In this document: positions 12,018 through 23,958 of the stretch, in pieces
Position numbering within the stretch: the stretch's first letter is position 1
Layout: every line of letters begins with the position of its first letter
Assembly (NCBI RefSeq): GCF_028389875.1
Contig: NC_084665.1
Span: 620,001 to 684,000, forward strand
Reading direction: 5' to 3'
DNA length: 64,000 bases
DNA from: Rhea pennata
Taxonomy: Eukaryota > Chordata > Aves > Rheiformes > Rheidae
Notes under the pieces: model-generated
What the model was told of the DNA's origin: nothing
Database searches by the model: none
Seen by the model: only the letters and a program-made list of their open reading frames with translations
Translations under genes and position numbers: made by a program

Positions 12018-15000
12018 GTAGGGAGCCGAGCGCCGGCGGGGCGCTGGGGACGGGCGGAGGGGGCGCGGGCCGGGACCTTTCCTTCCCCCCTCCCCCCTCC
12101 CCCTTCCCCTTCATCCCGGGTGAAGCGGGGGGAGGGGTGGTTGGGACTGCCGCATCCTGGTCTGCGCCCCCGCGCACAGCGGCAGGGCGGTGCTGCGCCC
12201 CCCGCCCAGCCCGCTCCGCTCCGCTCGCCTCCGGACGCCGGGCGAGGACTGTGCCCTATCCCCCTCCCCCCCCCCCCCAACGCGCCGCCACGAGGCGATG
12301 GAACGTTCCGTCCCCCTCCTTGAGGCGGTGGAACCGTCCGCGCCCCTCCGCCCTCCCCCGCGCGACGCGATGGTACGCTCCGCGCCGCACGCGGACGCCG
12401 GGGGCGGGCGCGTCCATTTGGCGGCGGCCGGGGGAGCTGAGGAGAGCGAACGAGGCGGGAAGAGCGCGTGGGGGGGGGAGGGAGGGAGGCGCCGGGCCCC
12501 GCTGCGGGGCGATGCGCGGCCCCTCCCCGTGCCGCAGGGCGCGGCCGCGCGGGGGTGGGGGCGGGGCGGGGAGGGGGCTGGGAGCTTCCGCTAGGGGCCG
12601 GCACCGGGAGGGGAACCGGGCCGCGGCCGCATCCGCCCGCGCGGCCCGGAGCCATCTTCCGCGAGGCCGCGGCGCTGCGGGCCTGGCCTAGAAAGCGGCG
12701 GCGGGCGGCGCGGGCTGCCGGCGCCCGGACGCGGCGGTGAGGGGTGCCGAAGCTTCCGTTGCGGGGCCGCCCTTAATCGGGCGCGGCTGGAGTCCGCGAT
12801 CCTCGCGGCGAACAAAAGGGCGCAGCAGACTCGGCGGAAGGGCGAATGCAGCCGCCGTGCAGCCGAGGCGCCTCCGATGCCGAGGGCTCGTACCGCAGGC
12901 GCTGCAGGGATTTTTCTGTTTGTGCAGTTCCCACATGCAATGCAGGGAACTGAGGAACGGTGAAAACGTACTGAATGTACACCCCGACTTGCTTGTTTTT
13001 GTTGACTTTCCATACGCACACAAAAAAAAAGAAAAAACGCAAAGGACTCCTTTAATAAACAGGATGGAATAGACCCAACAGCCATTACGCTTTAGTATAG
13101 CTCATTTTTCTGCAGTTCTGCCATTCGATTCCCTCGACTACAAGTTTGCATCTTTATTTAACTCCAACTACTGAGATTGACAAATTCACTTGAATTGGCT
13201 CGTGGTTTTAGCTGCTCTCCTGTTTTGGCTTGAGTCGTGCACAAACACTTGTCCGGCAACAAACAATTGTGTGTTTTAACGTACTTTGCTAGGTCTATTG
13301 CCGTTATTGGAGGGATTGCATATTTAAGCCTACATACAGCAAAACTTTTTATTCTGCACAGAGCCAGCTGACAAGATGTACTACTAATCTCCTTGCTTCT
13401 TAAAAAACAAACAAACAAAAAAGACGAGTTAAAGCATCTCTCTAGGACGTGTCTGCAGCATGGAACATAGCTAATGGAAGCTGCAGATGAAGCTGCTGAA
13501 AGTCTGACAAGTCTTGCAGCTTTTGCTTGAAATAGGCTTGTCTGAACAAGCTAGCTACTACCTCTGCAGTATGCAAACCTAGAATGACTATTCAGTGTGT
13601 CAGGCTTCATCTTGCTTCAGAATTAGACAATTCCCCAGTCAGTCAAAACTAGTATTTTTCATAGTGATCACCTTTTTGGAACAGAGTCTAGGTGTTTTTT
13701 TTTCTTTTTTTTTTAAGATGGTTTCCATTAGTAACATACAAACTTGCTTGCAGGCAAACAGTGCAGGCCTTCTGGCAAAGTACAGTGACGCCAGCAGGAG
13801 AACATAACTTGAAAGCAAAAGAGCTTTGGATTTTCTGCTTTTATGTGCCAAATAACTTTTACCATAAGGTTTGGTTTCTTTGCTACAGATTAAATGATTC
13901 CATGGTCTTTGGAAGACTATGCAAATTATTTTTCTTAGTTGTTAGTCTCTATCATTCCCAAATCTGTGTAGTTGCTGGGTACATATGCTTCATATACAAG
14001 ATTACAGCCTCCTGACAATTGGTAGTGTGGGTGTCACTGGCGTGTTCCCACTTGCCCTGTCAGAAAATCACTATCAAGAAACTTCCTAGGGAAGCAAAGG
14101 CTGACCTCAGATCTCCTGCTGCAAAGACCATGGACAGCCAGAACTTGCATCGAAGGCTGATCTGAGCTTTCACTTGCCTATCTGTTCCATATTTGCAGCT
14201 ATCTCTAAGAAAGGATACCTTGATAACAACCCTTTAAGATGCCTAGAAGAGGCCTTCAAAAGCTATTTTTAAGGATGAGCTTTGGGTTACATTAGGTGTC
14301 TGGTGGACCACAAGGAAATTTTTACTGACTCTTGGGCTCTTGATAGCTTCTTTCTAAGAAGCTTTGCGTTCATGTAAGTGTTCTGTTGTGTACCAGCTTG
14401 CACTCCTGTCGCTTTCTAAATGCATGTTTCAACACACGAATGGGTACTGCTCAAAGCTACTGCTCTGCCACTAGCTACCATGCTTCTTGCTTTTTCAAAA
14501 ATGTAGCTAGGATTGCCCTTCTTTATGGGCATTGTGTATGCTGCCTACCTTAATAATCATTCGGAGTGTGCTTCTTTGGAGCTGAGAGAAGATGATCTTT
14601 TCCTATTAGGCTGAAAGCGCCAAGAGAATTTCTTTCTGCTTTTTTGTAATTGTTCTCTTCCTCATCTGTTCTTGTCTAGATGAGAATCTTTTTTTCTTTC
14701 TTTTCTTTGGCAAGGAAAAAAAAGAGGCTGAATAGACTTCTGATTTCCTCCCGCTTCACCCCAAATAAGAGACCAAATAAGGCAAAATAAAACACTTCAG
14801 TCCAGCTGGCAAGATCTGCCTACAAGTGATATGCAAATAAGTCTGTACTTTTTGCTGTTTTATGGTGTGTAAATAATGGTCTCTTACACAACAGGCAGTA
14901 AAAAGGCAGTTATGTTTCCTTTTGTGCTTCAGATCTGAATCAAAGCTTGGGCCTTTTTCAGCGGCATAGACTGCCTGGTATAAAAGCGGATGTCTGAACT

Positions 15001-18000
15001 ATCCAGCTGTAGGTAGCAGAGGCAATAAGCCCATTGGCACTGTGGAGATTGGTGGTGTTCCTGGAGTGGAGCTGGCCTTTGGGGTGAAGTCAAATTAGTC
15101 GCTCTGTGTGTTGCCTCCTTCCCTACTCAATAAAGTGAGAGTTGTGATACAAATAGGGTTTTCTTGAGTGCTCTGGTACAGATAGAAAGCAAAGTAATAT
15201 TGAAGATCCTTAGATTTTTAACTCCCCGTATTTTCAGTCAAGTTGTAGACCATCGCACATTTTAGTTGTAACCTTTTGGTAAGCAGCTTTGGTAAGGGCA
15301 CTATCCCAGAACAGTTGCATGGTAATGGTTTTAACTGAAAAAATGTTTGTCGCAGGGCTGTCCTATGACACATCACTGAGCCAGATGGAAATGCCATGTG
15401 GTTACGCGAACAATTCTGGCAGCATGGACAGCGGGTGGTGGCAGCATTTTGAAAATAGATGGAGAGGAGGGTATGCCAGGCCTAGCGGGAACATGGTATT
15501 TGCACAAAACTGAGAACTAAGTATCTGCTAGTAATTTGACTAGCGAACAATTAAACCAGGAATATTTGAGGAATATATGCTCTGGGTGAAATTCTGAAAA
15601 AAAATTATAATGTTTTTCCAAGAAGCAGAAGTTGCTCTTGAGAGGCTGTAGGTAATCCACACCGCTAAATGCGATATGTGCATGCATGGTTCCTAAATAA
15701 AACAAGTCCAAAACTGGCTCTTCAAAATGTTTCTGTAGATAACAGACATCACTGTGGAGGGCTTTTAGGCTCTGATCACAAGGAAGAGAACTCACACTGT
15801 GAAATTGTCAATATTTAAAGACAAATTCAGTTCTTAGTTTTTCTGAGGACAAGTTCAGAGTCATTCATTTAAAACCTTCTTGGCTGTCTTGCAGGGAGAA
15901 CAAAGACTTTTATTTTTTCTAAAATAGCTTAAATACTCAAGGAGGAAAATACTGAGTTCGCTGTGCTTTGTAATGAAACACAAGACCAATTTCACCATGT
16001 CAGAGTTGCACTGGAATACAGGCTTACTACAAATCCAGTTTATCAGGCATCTGTCATGCTGCTTGAATTTTTTTTTTCCTCTGTGTAGGGAACCTTCTTC
16101 TTCTTTTTTTTTTTTTTTTTTAAGTTTGGGTTAACGTGAAAATTTCCTCTTCCTTTATATCACTCAAAGGTCCCATTTTATATTAAATTTCAGTTTTAGA
16201 GTAGTTGGTGATGAGGGCAAGATACTGGAAGCTGTTAATGGAGTCGGCTGGATACAACTACTGCAGTTGAAAGACTGCAAGCTAGAAACTGCTCTCTGCA
16301 TTGTGGGATTAGGGATGGTTTCTGCATTGCTTTGCCCTTAAGGCAGGAACATCGTGGCTTTGTGAAAGGAGTAAGAAGTGCTATGCTACTGCAGTGCGTG
16401 CTGACAAGGCATTTAATGCAACCATTACCTCATGTGCCTACAGCAATCTGTATGAAAATACAAAGCAGGCACTGGTACTAGGGATCCAGAAAAATTTTAC
16501 AATTCCGTATAGCCCAAAATATATGCCACTTTTTCAATAGCTGCAGAAAGCTTTGGGAAAAAAATAATTTTTGCTACAGAACTTCCTTAGAGCAGACCTA
16601 TAGATCTCCCTGAATATACTCTACTGCCTCTTCGTTTTTCCATCTGCTAATTAGGTGGCTTGCTTCCTTGCTGCTTCCGTGTTTCATTTAGCTTAGCAGG
16701 CACCTTCATAAAGACCCTGAAGAGCTACAGAAACGGGTTCCTCCCTGAGTGTAGCCAGTTCTTTGTAGCTATATCCTGAGAACAATTTAAGCTGGTGTTA
16801 TCTGTGTTGCAGGGTCAGTCTGTCCCCTGCATCAGAATGTAATCAACTTTTAGTCTTGTATTCTTTGAATACATGCAGCTTATACTGCTCAGTGTACAGC
16901 AACCCATATATGTAGACCAAATTTGGATAACTGCTTTAGTACTGAACATGGAACAGAACCAAGCAGTTTCTATTAGTGCAGCATTCAAGCCAAAATGCGC
17001 AAGATAATAATAAATGTGCTGTTTTGAATCTTCTAAGCAGAACAATATTTGGGCCAAAGGAAAAATTTAGACTAACAAATGAACATTTATTCTGTCGTTA
17101 CTGATGGAGTGGGGGTGTCTCACTAGCTGTTCTTCTGGACAGATCAGCAGAGAAGTGGTTAAAATGTGGACTGAAAACAGGTACTTTTAAGTGTAGTATT
17201 TCCCCTTATTCCAGTGCCCTTAACAGTCATCCTGTTGCTGCCCTGCACAGAATAACTGCAACCAAGTTGCAACAAAACCTGCCTAGGCTTTATGTTTTTT
17301 TTTCCTTTTTAATGAAGTTTACAAAGCCAACCTAACTGGTGCAAATCTACTTGGAGAGGGAACTTGAAGTTACAGAATTATATCCTCTTTTTTGGAAGCA
17401 ATTAGTTACATCATGAGTGCAAGTTAAGTGTTAAAAATCTAGAGCAGTAGGTTTCAAATATATTTCATTTCTTGGTTCATTTCAACCCATATTGTGACAC
17501 AGCTATAGGGTTTTCTTAGAAAACAAATGCACATTGTCCCTAGCAGAATAATAGCTGCTGGTATCAGCCTGTATAATAAATCCAGGGGCTGTACAGCAGC
17601 TGTGAAAGGAGAGCAGCTGTGAAAGGAGTAGCATTGGCTTTTGCTTTGAAAAATAAAAAATGTGTTTTGAGTGTTGTTCCTTGTGCTTCTGGTTGGTCCC
17701 AGTTACCTACTGTGGATTAGCAGTGAATTTGAGTTTCCAGACGGAATACTCTCAACGTTTTTGGAATTTGAACCAACTTGCCAGCAGTATTCAATTTCTT
17801 TATAAGGAAACAATTTGTTTCCCAACTTGGAGATGTGTTTCTGGCTCTGCAATAACACAAGTGTATGCTTTTGGCCGCTCAGTTTGCATCAACTTGCAGC
17901 TCCATTGCTGCTGCTTCCTTCAGACTCCTTTAAGTTATTAACTCCCTGTTAAGTATTAACCTCCTCTGAGTAAGATGTTGATTACAGGAATTGATGCAGA

Positions 18001-21000
18001 AGAGTTGGGTGTTGTGATCTTGGAGCAAAGATCCAGAATTGATAAAGGCAGAGCCAGGTGACATTAACTACTTTCATAGGATTACAAGGCTCCTCATTCC
18101 CTGGATAGTTCAGTGTTTCTAATCTTTTTCTATTTGAAATCTTAAGCTTCTTGCAAATCTATATACTGGCATATAGACAGGTATGGATAGATGTATGCAG
18201 GAATGATAGTATCTGCTGTCCACTACTGAGATGTCGTTAGCTAAAAGACAAACCTCAGGGAAAAACAGTTGTCCTGCATTCACTTGTAGATTTGTCCTTA
18301 GTGAATGATGCACTAGTTTTAGTCACTCCACTCTTTACTTTATTAGGGCAACCTTATATATTTAGTCTTTATAAAGAGCTCTTAAGCTAACACCAACTGC
18401 AGGGGTTCAGAAACTGGAGGGGGAAACCTGTATGCCTCATTAGCCCTCAATGACACAATATGACAAAGTACAGTCCCTCTGTATGGAAGAGCTGAGCATG
18501 GGAATGAGGCACTTTGCTTAGTGTTTGCACTTTCACTTGAATTTATCCCGGAATAAGCTTTCTCCACTTATTTTCCTTGACCATATTGAAGATATGCAGA
18601 AGGATGGCTGCCTGCCAAGCAGCTGAGGCACAGTGACTTATTCCCTTTTCTGTATGTATGCCTCTACCCCAAAGTAAATGCAGAGGAATTCTAGGTAGAT
18701 TATCCCTAATAGACAAGCCATGCATTGTAAACCTTGAGGGAGGCCCTTTTGTGTTTGAGTAAACCTTTAAAGAGCACTATTCTCCATACTGGAAAAAAGC
18801 TTCTGTCTCAGGTTTGCTACTGTATGAGATTGACATCTAAATCTCCCAAGTGCTGGTTGTGCAAAATCAGGGCAGACTCGATGATAATAGATTCTGCTGT
18901 CTGTGTCTGCATATGCCAGCTATGTGCTTGGAACAGCCCTGGACCTGCCTTCATTGGGTTAGCAAAACTATGCCAGCTATTGGAAACTACAGAAGGCGGG
19001 GGAGGGAGAAGAAAGAAGAATCTGGACTCATCTGAGGTCCTGTGTCATAATAGTGCATGGTGGGCATTGGTTTGAGGCTTTCAAAAATACATTAAGTAGT
19101 TGTCCAAGTCAATAACTGTATCTCAAGGACAGGTGTCTGAAAGTTAGCACTAAGCAGTTACAAAGTCACAGAATGGTTGAGGTTGGAAGGAACCTCTGGA
19201 GATCATCTAGCCCAAACTCTCTGCTCAATCACAGTCACCTAGAGCATGTTAGACAGGATTGTGTCCAGGTGGATTTTGAATATCTCCAGAGAAGGAGACT
19301 CCACAACCTCTCTGGGCAACTTGTTTTGAGTTCACCTTCACCACTGACTTCCCTGGTTCTGCAGCTGAACTGTGCTGTTTCTTTAAAATACTTCCCTTCT
19401 AAGCAAGGGATAGCGTCCCTGGCAAATGAATCTGTAGAGCAGACATTTGGTGCTGGGATTAGAGGAAAGCTAGACGAAGAGCAACCTTTAGTCTCTTTTT
19501 CAGTTAATATCTCCCACATTGGCTTTACCTGACTATTTAGTCATGCTGACTATGCTTGTAACAGTGACATGTAACCATTTACCCAGAGGGAGGAGGGTGG
19601 CTTTCTGTCTGAGATATGAATTGCCATTTCTGAGAATAAGGTCATTTGAATCTGGAAGAGCCAGAAGCAGTAGGGGAAGAAGCAGTATTAGACAGAAGTC
19701 TCACTGTTTACACTGCATGCAGTGTTGAACAGATGCAAATGACTGCTGGACAGGTTTCAGTTTGCTTTCTACTGTCTAGGCATGTTGTTCTAGCATTCTC
19801 TATTTGCAGTGTGGCACCTGTATTTGCAGCATTCCCCTGTTACACAGCTGCCTTTAAGCTCTCAAGCTTTGCTGCACTCTGAGAATAAAACTCAGGTACA
19901 AATGCCTCTACCCTGCCACCTCTGTTTCCTTTCAACCTTCTCAAAAAAACCAGCACACACTGAAAATGCAGTTCAACTTCCTGTCATTCTTGCTAGGTCT
20001 TGTCCTCTTTAATCTGTGCAATTGCTTTTAGGATTAGGTCCCTAATGCTGTATCTACACCTCCTATGACACCTAACACAGGAGCGTGCTACTAAGTAATT
20101 TCCCCTCAGACTTCCAAAGGGGGGGGGGGGAAAACCCCACCTTCTAAAACCCTAAAGGCTTTCTTGTTCACAGCTAAAAACTGTGCATCCCAATACCCTG
20201 CTACATGACTTTTGATCTCTAAATCAAATAAATGTGACAAGCATGGAATTTGGCCATGCTTTACGTAATGTTTCAAAATCTGATCACAAGCATGCTGGAA
20301 ATGAATAGGAAACTTTGTACAGTGATCCTTGTAGACTTAGCAAATATCTAGCCATCCTGAAATGGATAACAAAATTAAGCTGTTGCAGTGTCATAGGATC
20401 TGCCACAACTGGGTCTTCAGGGTAGTGGAGGCATGCATGTAAAGCTGCTCCAAAATAGTGTCTCAGTATAAGCAGGACTCTAGATTCTTAACTTAGCCCG
20501 GAATAGGAGGGCCTGTGGTCTTTTCTAATTTGACACTCAGGCCATTGGTAACTATTGCCAATATCACTTGTCTTCTGGCCTCAGATTTAAGGCAGGCAGT
20601 ACAATAACACAGTTATGAAACTTTGCAGTAGTAGCCCTAAAGGTCTTTGCTGTTTTGTCTCTGCAGGCATCTGGAGTACAAGTTGCTGATGAGGTATGCC
20701 GCATCTTCTATGATATGAAAGTGCGGAAATGCTCCACGCCTGAGGAAATTAAGAAGAGGAAGAAGGCTGTCATCTTCTGCCTCAGTCCAGACAAAAAGTG
20801 CATTATCGTGGAAGAAGGCAAAGAGATTCTAGTGGGAGATGTCGGTGTGACAGTTACCGACCCTTTCAAGCACTTTGTGCAGATGCTTCCCGAGAAGGAT
20901 TGCCGTTATGCCTTGTATGATGCAAGCTTTGAGACCAAGGAATCCAAAAAAGAAGAGCTGATGTTTTTCTTATGGTAAGCCGTATTTCTAACTCATTTCT

Positions 21001-22720
21001 AGCATGAAGTCCAAGGATTGTAGGTGAGGTCTGTCAGTGTTTGTATTGCCCAGGCATGCAAGACGGCAGAAGCAGCTATCATGACAGCCTGATGCCTGTA
21101 TTCCAAGTTGCAGCTAGGAAACGTCCCACTTGCTCATAGTGGGATACTGCTTCTGTCTGTGCTGGCTAATATATGTCATTAATTGATTTTTCTTTGGGTG
21201 TACCCCACTAGGGCACCAGAACAGGCACCTCTCAAAAGTAAGATGATCTACGCAAGCTCCAAGGATGCAATCAAAAAGAAGTTTCAAGGTATGTAATACA
21301 GCTAGTGCTTCTAGCTGTGCCACGTGCCTTAGAATGCTTACGTAGTAAAGCTTAAGTGTTGGCTGATTGGCTTTGCCCTTCCCCCCCCCCAAAAAAAAAA
21401 AAAAAAAAAAAAAAGATGTCACTAACAGGTGAGAACTTCACAGTTGAAATGCCTTGTGGCAGGGCTAAAATAAACTCCTCACTATAGGGTTTGACTGAAT
21501 TTTACAGGCAGTAGAAGTGTGCTCAGACCTTTGTGTTAGGACAAGAGCGGGCATTGCAGTGTGTGAAACCACAACTGTACAGAACAGAGCAACACATCTG
21601 CATCATACAGCTTAGAACATACTACATTCTTAACACTGAACTGGATTTTGTTAAGAGCAGCGTCTGTGACAGAGGACATCGAGCCCTTCGACTGTTGAAA
21701 TACAGAATTTTGTAAACTCACTGTACTGCAGTATTTAAAAGTCAACTTGATGTGTAGATACAGTTCTGATTATTCACTGCAATGTAGATTGCACCTCCCA
21801 ATGCAGAAGCAAAACTCCATGTTAGGGAGCTCCCAGTCAAGGAGGTGCAGCATTAAGAAATACTGTTCTAAAGAAATCACTATGATGGCTCTTAGCAGAT
21901 TAGTATTGACCCCTTCAGTTCTTTTGGCTTGCACTAGTGCAAAGTTTTGAAGTGTCAGAAAGGCAAGAGCACTGTGCAGCAGCACCAGTCAGCATTCACA
22001 AGACAACTCACCAATGGATTGGAACTAGTCAGGGATAGATACTGTTGTGTCCCGCACATGGGGAAGATGGAAAAAATATCCTGTGCTTTTTCCGCTTTTC
22101 TCCACATAAGGCAAGGTTGGATTGAGTCCCTCCTCCGCTTCAAAACTGTTAATTCCTCATAACAGCAAAGTCTTTCCGGTGTCTACCCACAGAGTTCCCA
22201 CTTTCATCCTTTCACCCATCTTTCCAGAGACAGGAGCCAAGTCAGCCATCTTATTGCTTGTGTTTAGCTCCTGCAGCTGCCATATCCAGGGCAGGACTAG
22301 AAATGAGACAGATTTATTCACAATGTAGCTTGGAATAAAATGGCGGAAGATTTGAGTGTTGATCTAGTGGAAACTTTATTCTTGATAATTCTGCATCGAT
22401 ACCTTGTGTATTTAATGTGCAGTCAGATATCTCCTGTGACATATCAAAGAAAAAGAATACCCGTTTGCTTTAGGTCTTATGAGATATGGCAGAACTTGCT
22501 TGCTTAAATGACTAGACTGTCTGTTCTAATACTACTACCAAGTATGTTTTCTGATTGTTTATTAACATATTGAAATGCTGCGTTATTGAGTGTTTTGCCT
22601 CTTCTTTTAGGCATAAAGCATGAATGCCAAGCAAATGGGCCAGAGGACCTCAACCGAGCTTGTATTGCTGAGAAGCTAGGAGGCTCCCTAGTTGTAGCTT
22701 TTGAAGGAAGTCCTGTGTAG
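12015..22720 (+). CDS. DSTN: Destrin (actin-depolymerising factor, ADF), 4-exon gene
   Basis: Joined CDS 12015-12017, 20667-20974, 21212-21288, 22611-22720: 498 nt, 165 aa plus TAG, the usual destrin length. Every junction has GT/AG and the frame stays open. The protein is one ADF-homology domain (about residues 4-153). Visible features are Ser3, the inhibitory LIM-kinase site in vertebrate ADF/cofilin; the basic nuclear-localisation motif KKRKK near residues 30-34; and the long actin-binding helix [19 protein letters not shown] near 111-129. From memory it differs from human destrin at only a handful of positions (for example P for A in CLSPDKKC, and SPV for CPV at the end). Destrin binds G- and F-actin, severs and depolymerises filaments, and supports actin turnover in the cytosol. 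The reading [12 protein letters not shown] at the start separates it from cofilin-1 and cofilin-2. The promoter is a CpG island, consistent with broad expression. Confidence 0.97.
12018..20666 (+). other. DSTN: DSTN intron 1
   Basis: 8.65 kb intron from donor GTAGGG to acceptor CTCTGCAG. The first 0.9 kb is the tail of the CpG island, so it may carry promoter or enhancer function. The rest is AT-richer and holds one CR1 fragment (about 19.17-19.40 kb) and scattered T and G runs. Short ORFs such as 15289-15513 have no recognised relative, and I see no further exon. Confidence 0.85.
19166..19402 (-). mobile_element. CR1 LINE fragment, 3' region
   Basis: On the + strand it begins CACAGAATGG TTGAGGTTGG and continues with the GATCATCTAG block and the block ending CTCCACAACCTCTCTGGGCA. 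This is the reverse complement of the avian CR1 3' end. It is 5'-truncated, has no ORF, and lies antisense inside DSTN intron 1. It shares a long near-identical core with the copy at 62.86 kb. Confidence 0.88.
20667..20974 (+). CDS. DSTN: DSTN exon 2
   Basis: 308 nt encoding residues 2 to about 104 ([10 protein letters not shown]... to ...EELMFFLW). Acceptor TCTGCAG, donor GTAAGC inside the TGG codon (phase 2). It carries Ser3, the KKRKK motif and the central beta-sheet of the ADF-H fold. Confidence 0.97.
21212..21288 (+). CDS. DSTN: DSTN exon 3
   Basis: 77 nt. Acceptor CCCACTAG, donor GTATGT. It encodes the end of the Trp codon, then [11 protein letters not shown] and the long basic actin-binding helix that ends in KKKFQ. 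The first base of the next Gly codon is the last base of the exon. Confidence 0.97.
21381..21414 (+). repeat. C10A24 homopolymer pair in DSTN intron 3
   Basis: Ten C followed directly by 24 A, about 90 bases after exon 3. It matches no transposon I recognise and is likely length-polymorphic. Confidence 0.85.
22611..22720 (+). CDS. DSTN: DSTN exon 4, C-terminal coding part
   Basis: 110 nt from acceptor CTTCTTTTAG to TAG at 22718-22720. It encodes [18 protein letters not shown]... to ...VVAFEGSPV, the C-terminal helix and strand of the ADF-H domain. The 3' UTR follows without interruption. Confidence 0.97.
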
Positions 22721-23150
22721 ATGTCATACAGTGCCACAACTCTACAAGCATTCCATGTTTTAATATATCAGTTATGTAAAGCAACCATTCTAGGCAAGGG
22801 TTTCACTAACTGTAGGGAAGCTGTCTTGTAGAATAAAGTAGATTTTGGAGATGTAGCTCGTATGTACAAATGACCCTAAATAAATCAAGTCTAAGGATTT
22901 ATCTTGGTGTATTAATATTTGCATTGGTTGTCCAGCCCAATATTGTCCCTGGTGGATTAACACTAAAGGTCTCCAAAAATTTTGGTCCAGTGCTGCAGTA
23001 CGATACAGAATAAAAGGGTGAGTGAGAGCAATCTGATTCCTATCCTTTTTGTTCTAAATTGTAACAAACAAAACTCAGACAATTTTTTGAGGCTACTGGC
23101 CAAACTGCCAAACTTTGAAATCTTCCCCTGTAACTGTTTAAAATAAAACT
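22721..23150 (+). other. DSTN: DSTN 3' UTR with several poly(A) signals
   Basis: AATAAA occurs at 22832-22837, 22879-22884, 23009-23014 and 23142-23147, so a short 3' UTR (about 130-450 nt) with alternative ends is plausible. A further ATTAAA lies at 23858-23863. Which ends are used cannot be decided from sequence. Confidence 0.6.
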
Positions 23151-23374
23151 TGAAATCTGTAGTTAAAGTTATGTTAAAGCAACCTGTTGGCACCAAAACT
23201 GGGTTAAATACTTAGCACTTGTGGTTGCAGAGCAGTCCTAATACAGCCTAATCATGCAGTTAAAGATACAAACTGGCACACTTTTCTGGAGAAATAGTCC
23301 TAATCCACTGTCTTGTAAACCTCATTGTGCTGTAGTAATATCTAAAAATTCACTTGTTCTACAGGTGCAATTTT

Positions 23375-23425
23375 CTTACGATGAAGTGTCTTGAGGTCCC
23401 TTCCAGCCTGAATGATTCTATAAAA
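23375..23425 (+). mobile_element. CR1 LINE 3'-terminal scrap
   Basis: TTGAGGTCCCTTCCAGCCTG followed by AATGATTCTAT is the sense-orientation CR1 3' end with its ATTCTAT tail. Only about 50 bases remain. It lies just past the DSTN polyadenylation signals and could fall within an extended 3' UTR. Confidence 0.7.
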
Positions 23426-23927
23426 ATTTCTTTTCTATCCACATAGTTTAATTTAGAACTACCTTAGTTTCACTAATACACACTTACTAGATGATTGGAT
23501 GTTTCTAAGGCTTTTACAAATGCAGACTCTTACTTCAGAACTCTCCAGTTATGTATAGTACAAAGAGAAGGAACCACTTGAATCTCTTGTAAGTGGTGTT
23601 CTCAGTCCCAGTCTTTGGTCACTTGGTCCATTTGTCCATAATTACTGTTGATTTAACTTAGAACCAACCAGTCTGATTAATATGGCTTGATCTGGGCTTT
23701 TTGTCTGTTAGCTTCTTTAATTCTGTAGAAATGCATGGAGATATCACCTACTAGAGAGTTTGATCTGAAATGCCTTTTGTATGGGGGGAGGGGGGGCAGA
23801 GAACATTCCTGTGCCAGCTACAGAGATCTTGAAGCTTCCATGATTCACCAATGATTGATTAAAGCTGTTTCCTTTTGTGTAATCTGTACATGGAAGTTGC
23901 ATAGAGTTTTCCTGTATGTCTGTAGAG

Positions 23928-23956
<29 letters not shown>
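23928..23956 (+). repeat. Poly-A tract (29 A)
   Basis: Uninterrupted A29 about 1.2 kb after the DSTN stop codon. No processed pseudogene or SINE body is visible upstream, so retroposition is not supported. Confidence 0.85.

Positions 23957-23958
<2 letters not shown>

Larger units (their letters stand above)
11130..12900 (+). promoter_or_regulatory. DSTN: DSTN CpG island and promoter
   Basis: Base composition changes abruptly to GC-rich, CpG-dense sequence around the first DSTN exon. Visible elements are a CCAAT box in GCCAATCAGC at 11270-11279; an inverted CCAAT (ATTGG) at 11671-11675; a diverging pair CAATCACG (11698-11705) and CGTGATTG (11719-11726), the second running into a GC box GGGCGG; an RFX-like split palindrome at 11819-11848; and a CRE-like TGACGTC at 11876-11882. 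No TATA box is apparent, as expected for a housekeeping CpG-island promoter. The transcription start is inferred to lie in about 11,880-11,960; the exact base cannot be read. A 26-base poly-A tract at 11308-11333 marks the upstream edge. Confidence 0.8.

Noticed and set aside
11144-12655. Long - strand ORFs (186 and 300 codons) in the DSTN CpG island
   Set aside because: Arg/Pro/Ala/Gly-rich translations with no family resemblance. Open only because GC-rich DNA has few stop codons, and they cross the DSTN promoter and first exon.
15289-15513. 74-codon ORF in DSTN intron 1 ([20 protein letters not shown] segment)
   Set aside because: The peptide looks more protein-like than most, but I recognise no family and see no clear flanking acceptor/donor pair in the same frame. 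A conservation test would decide.
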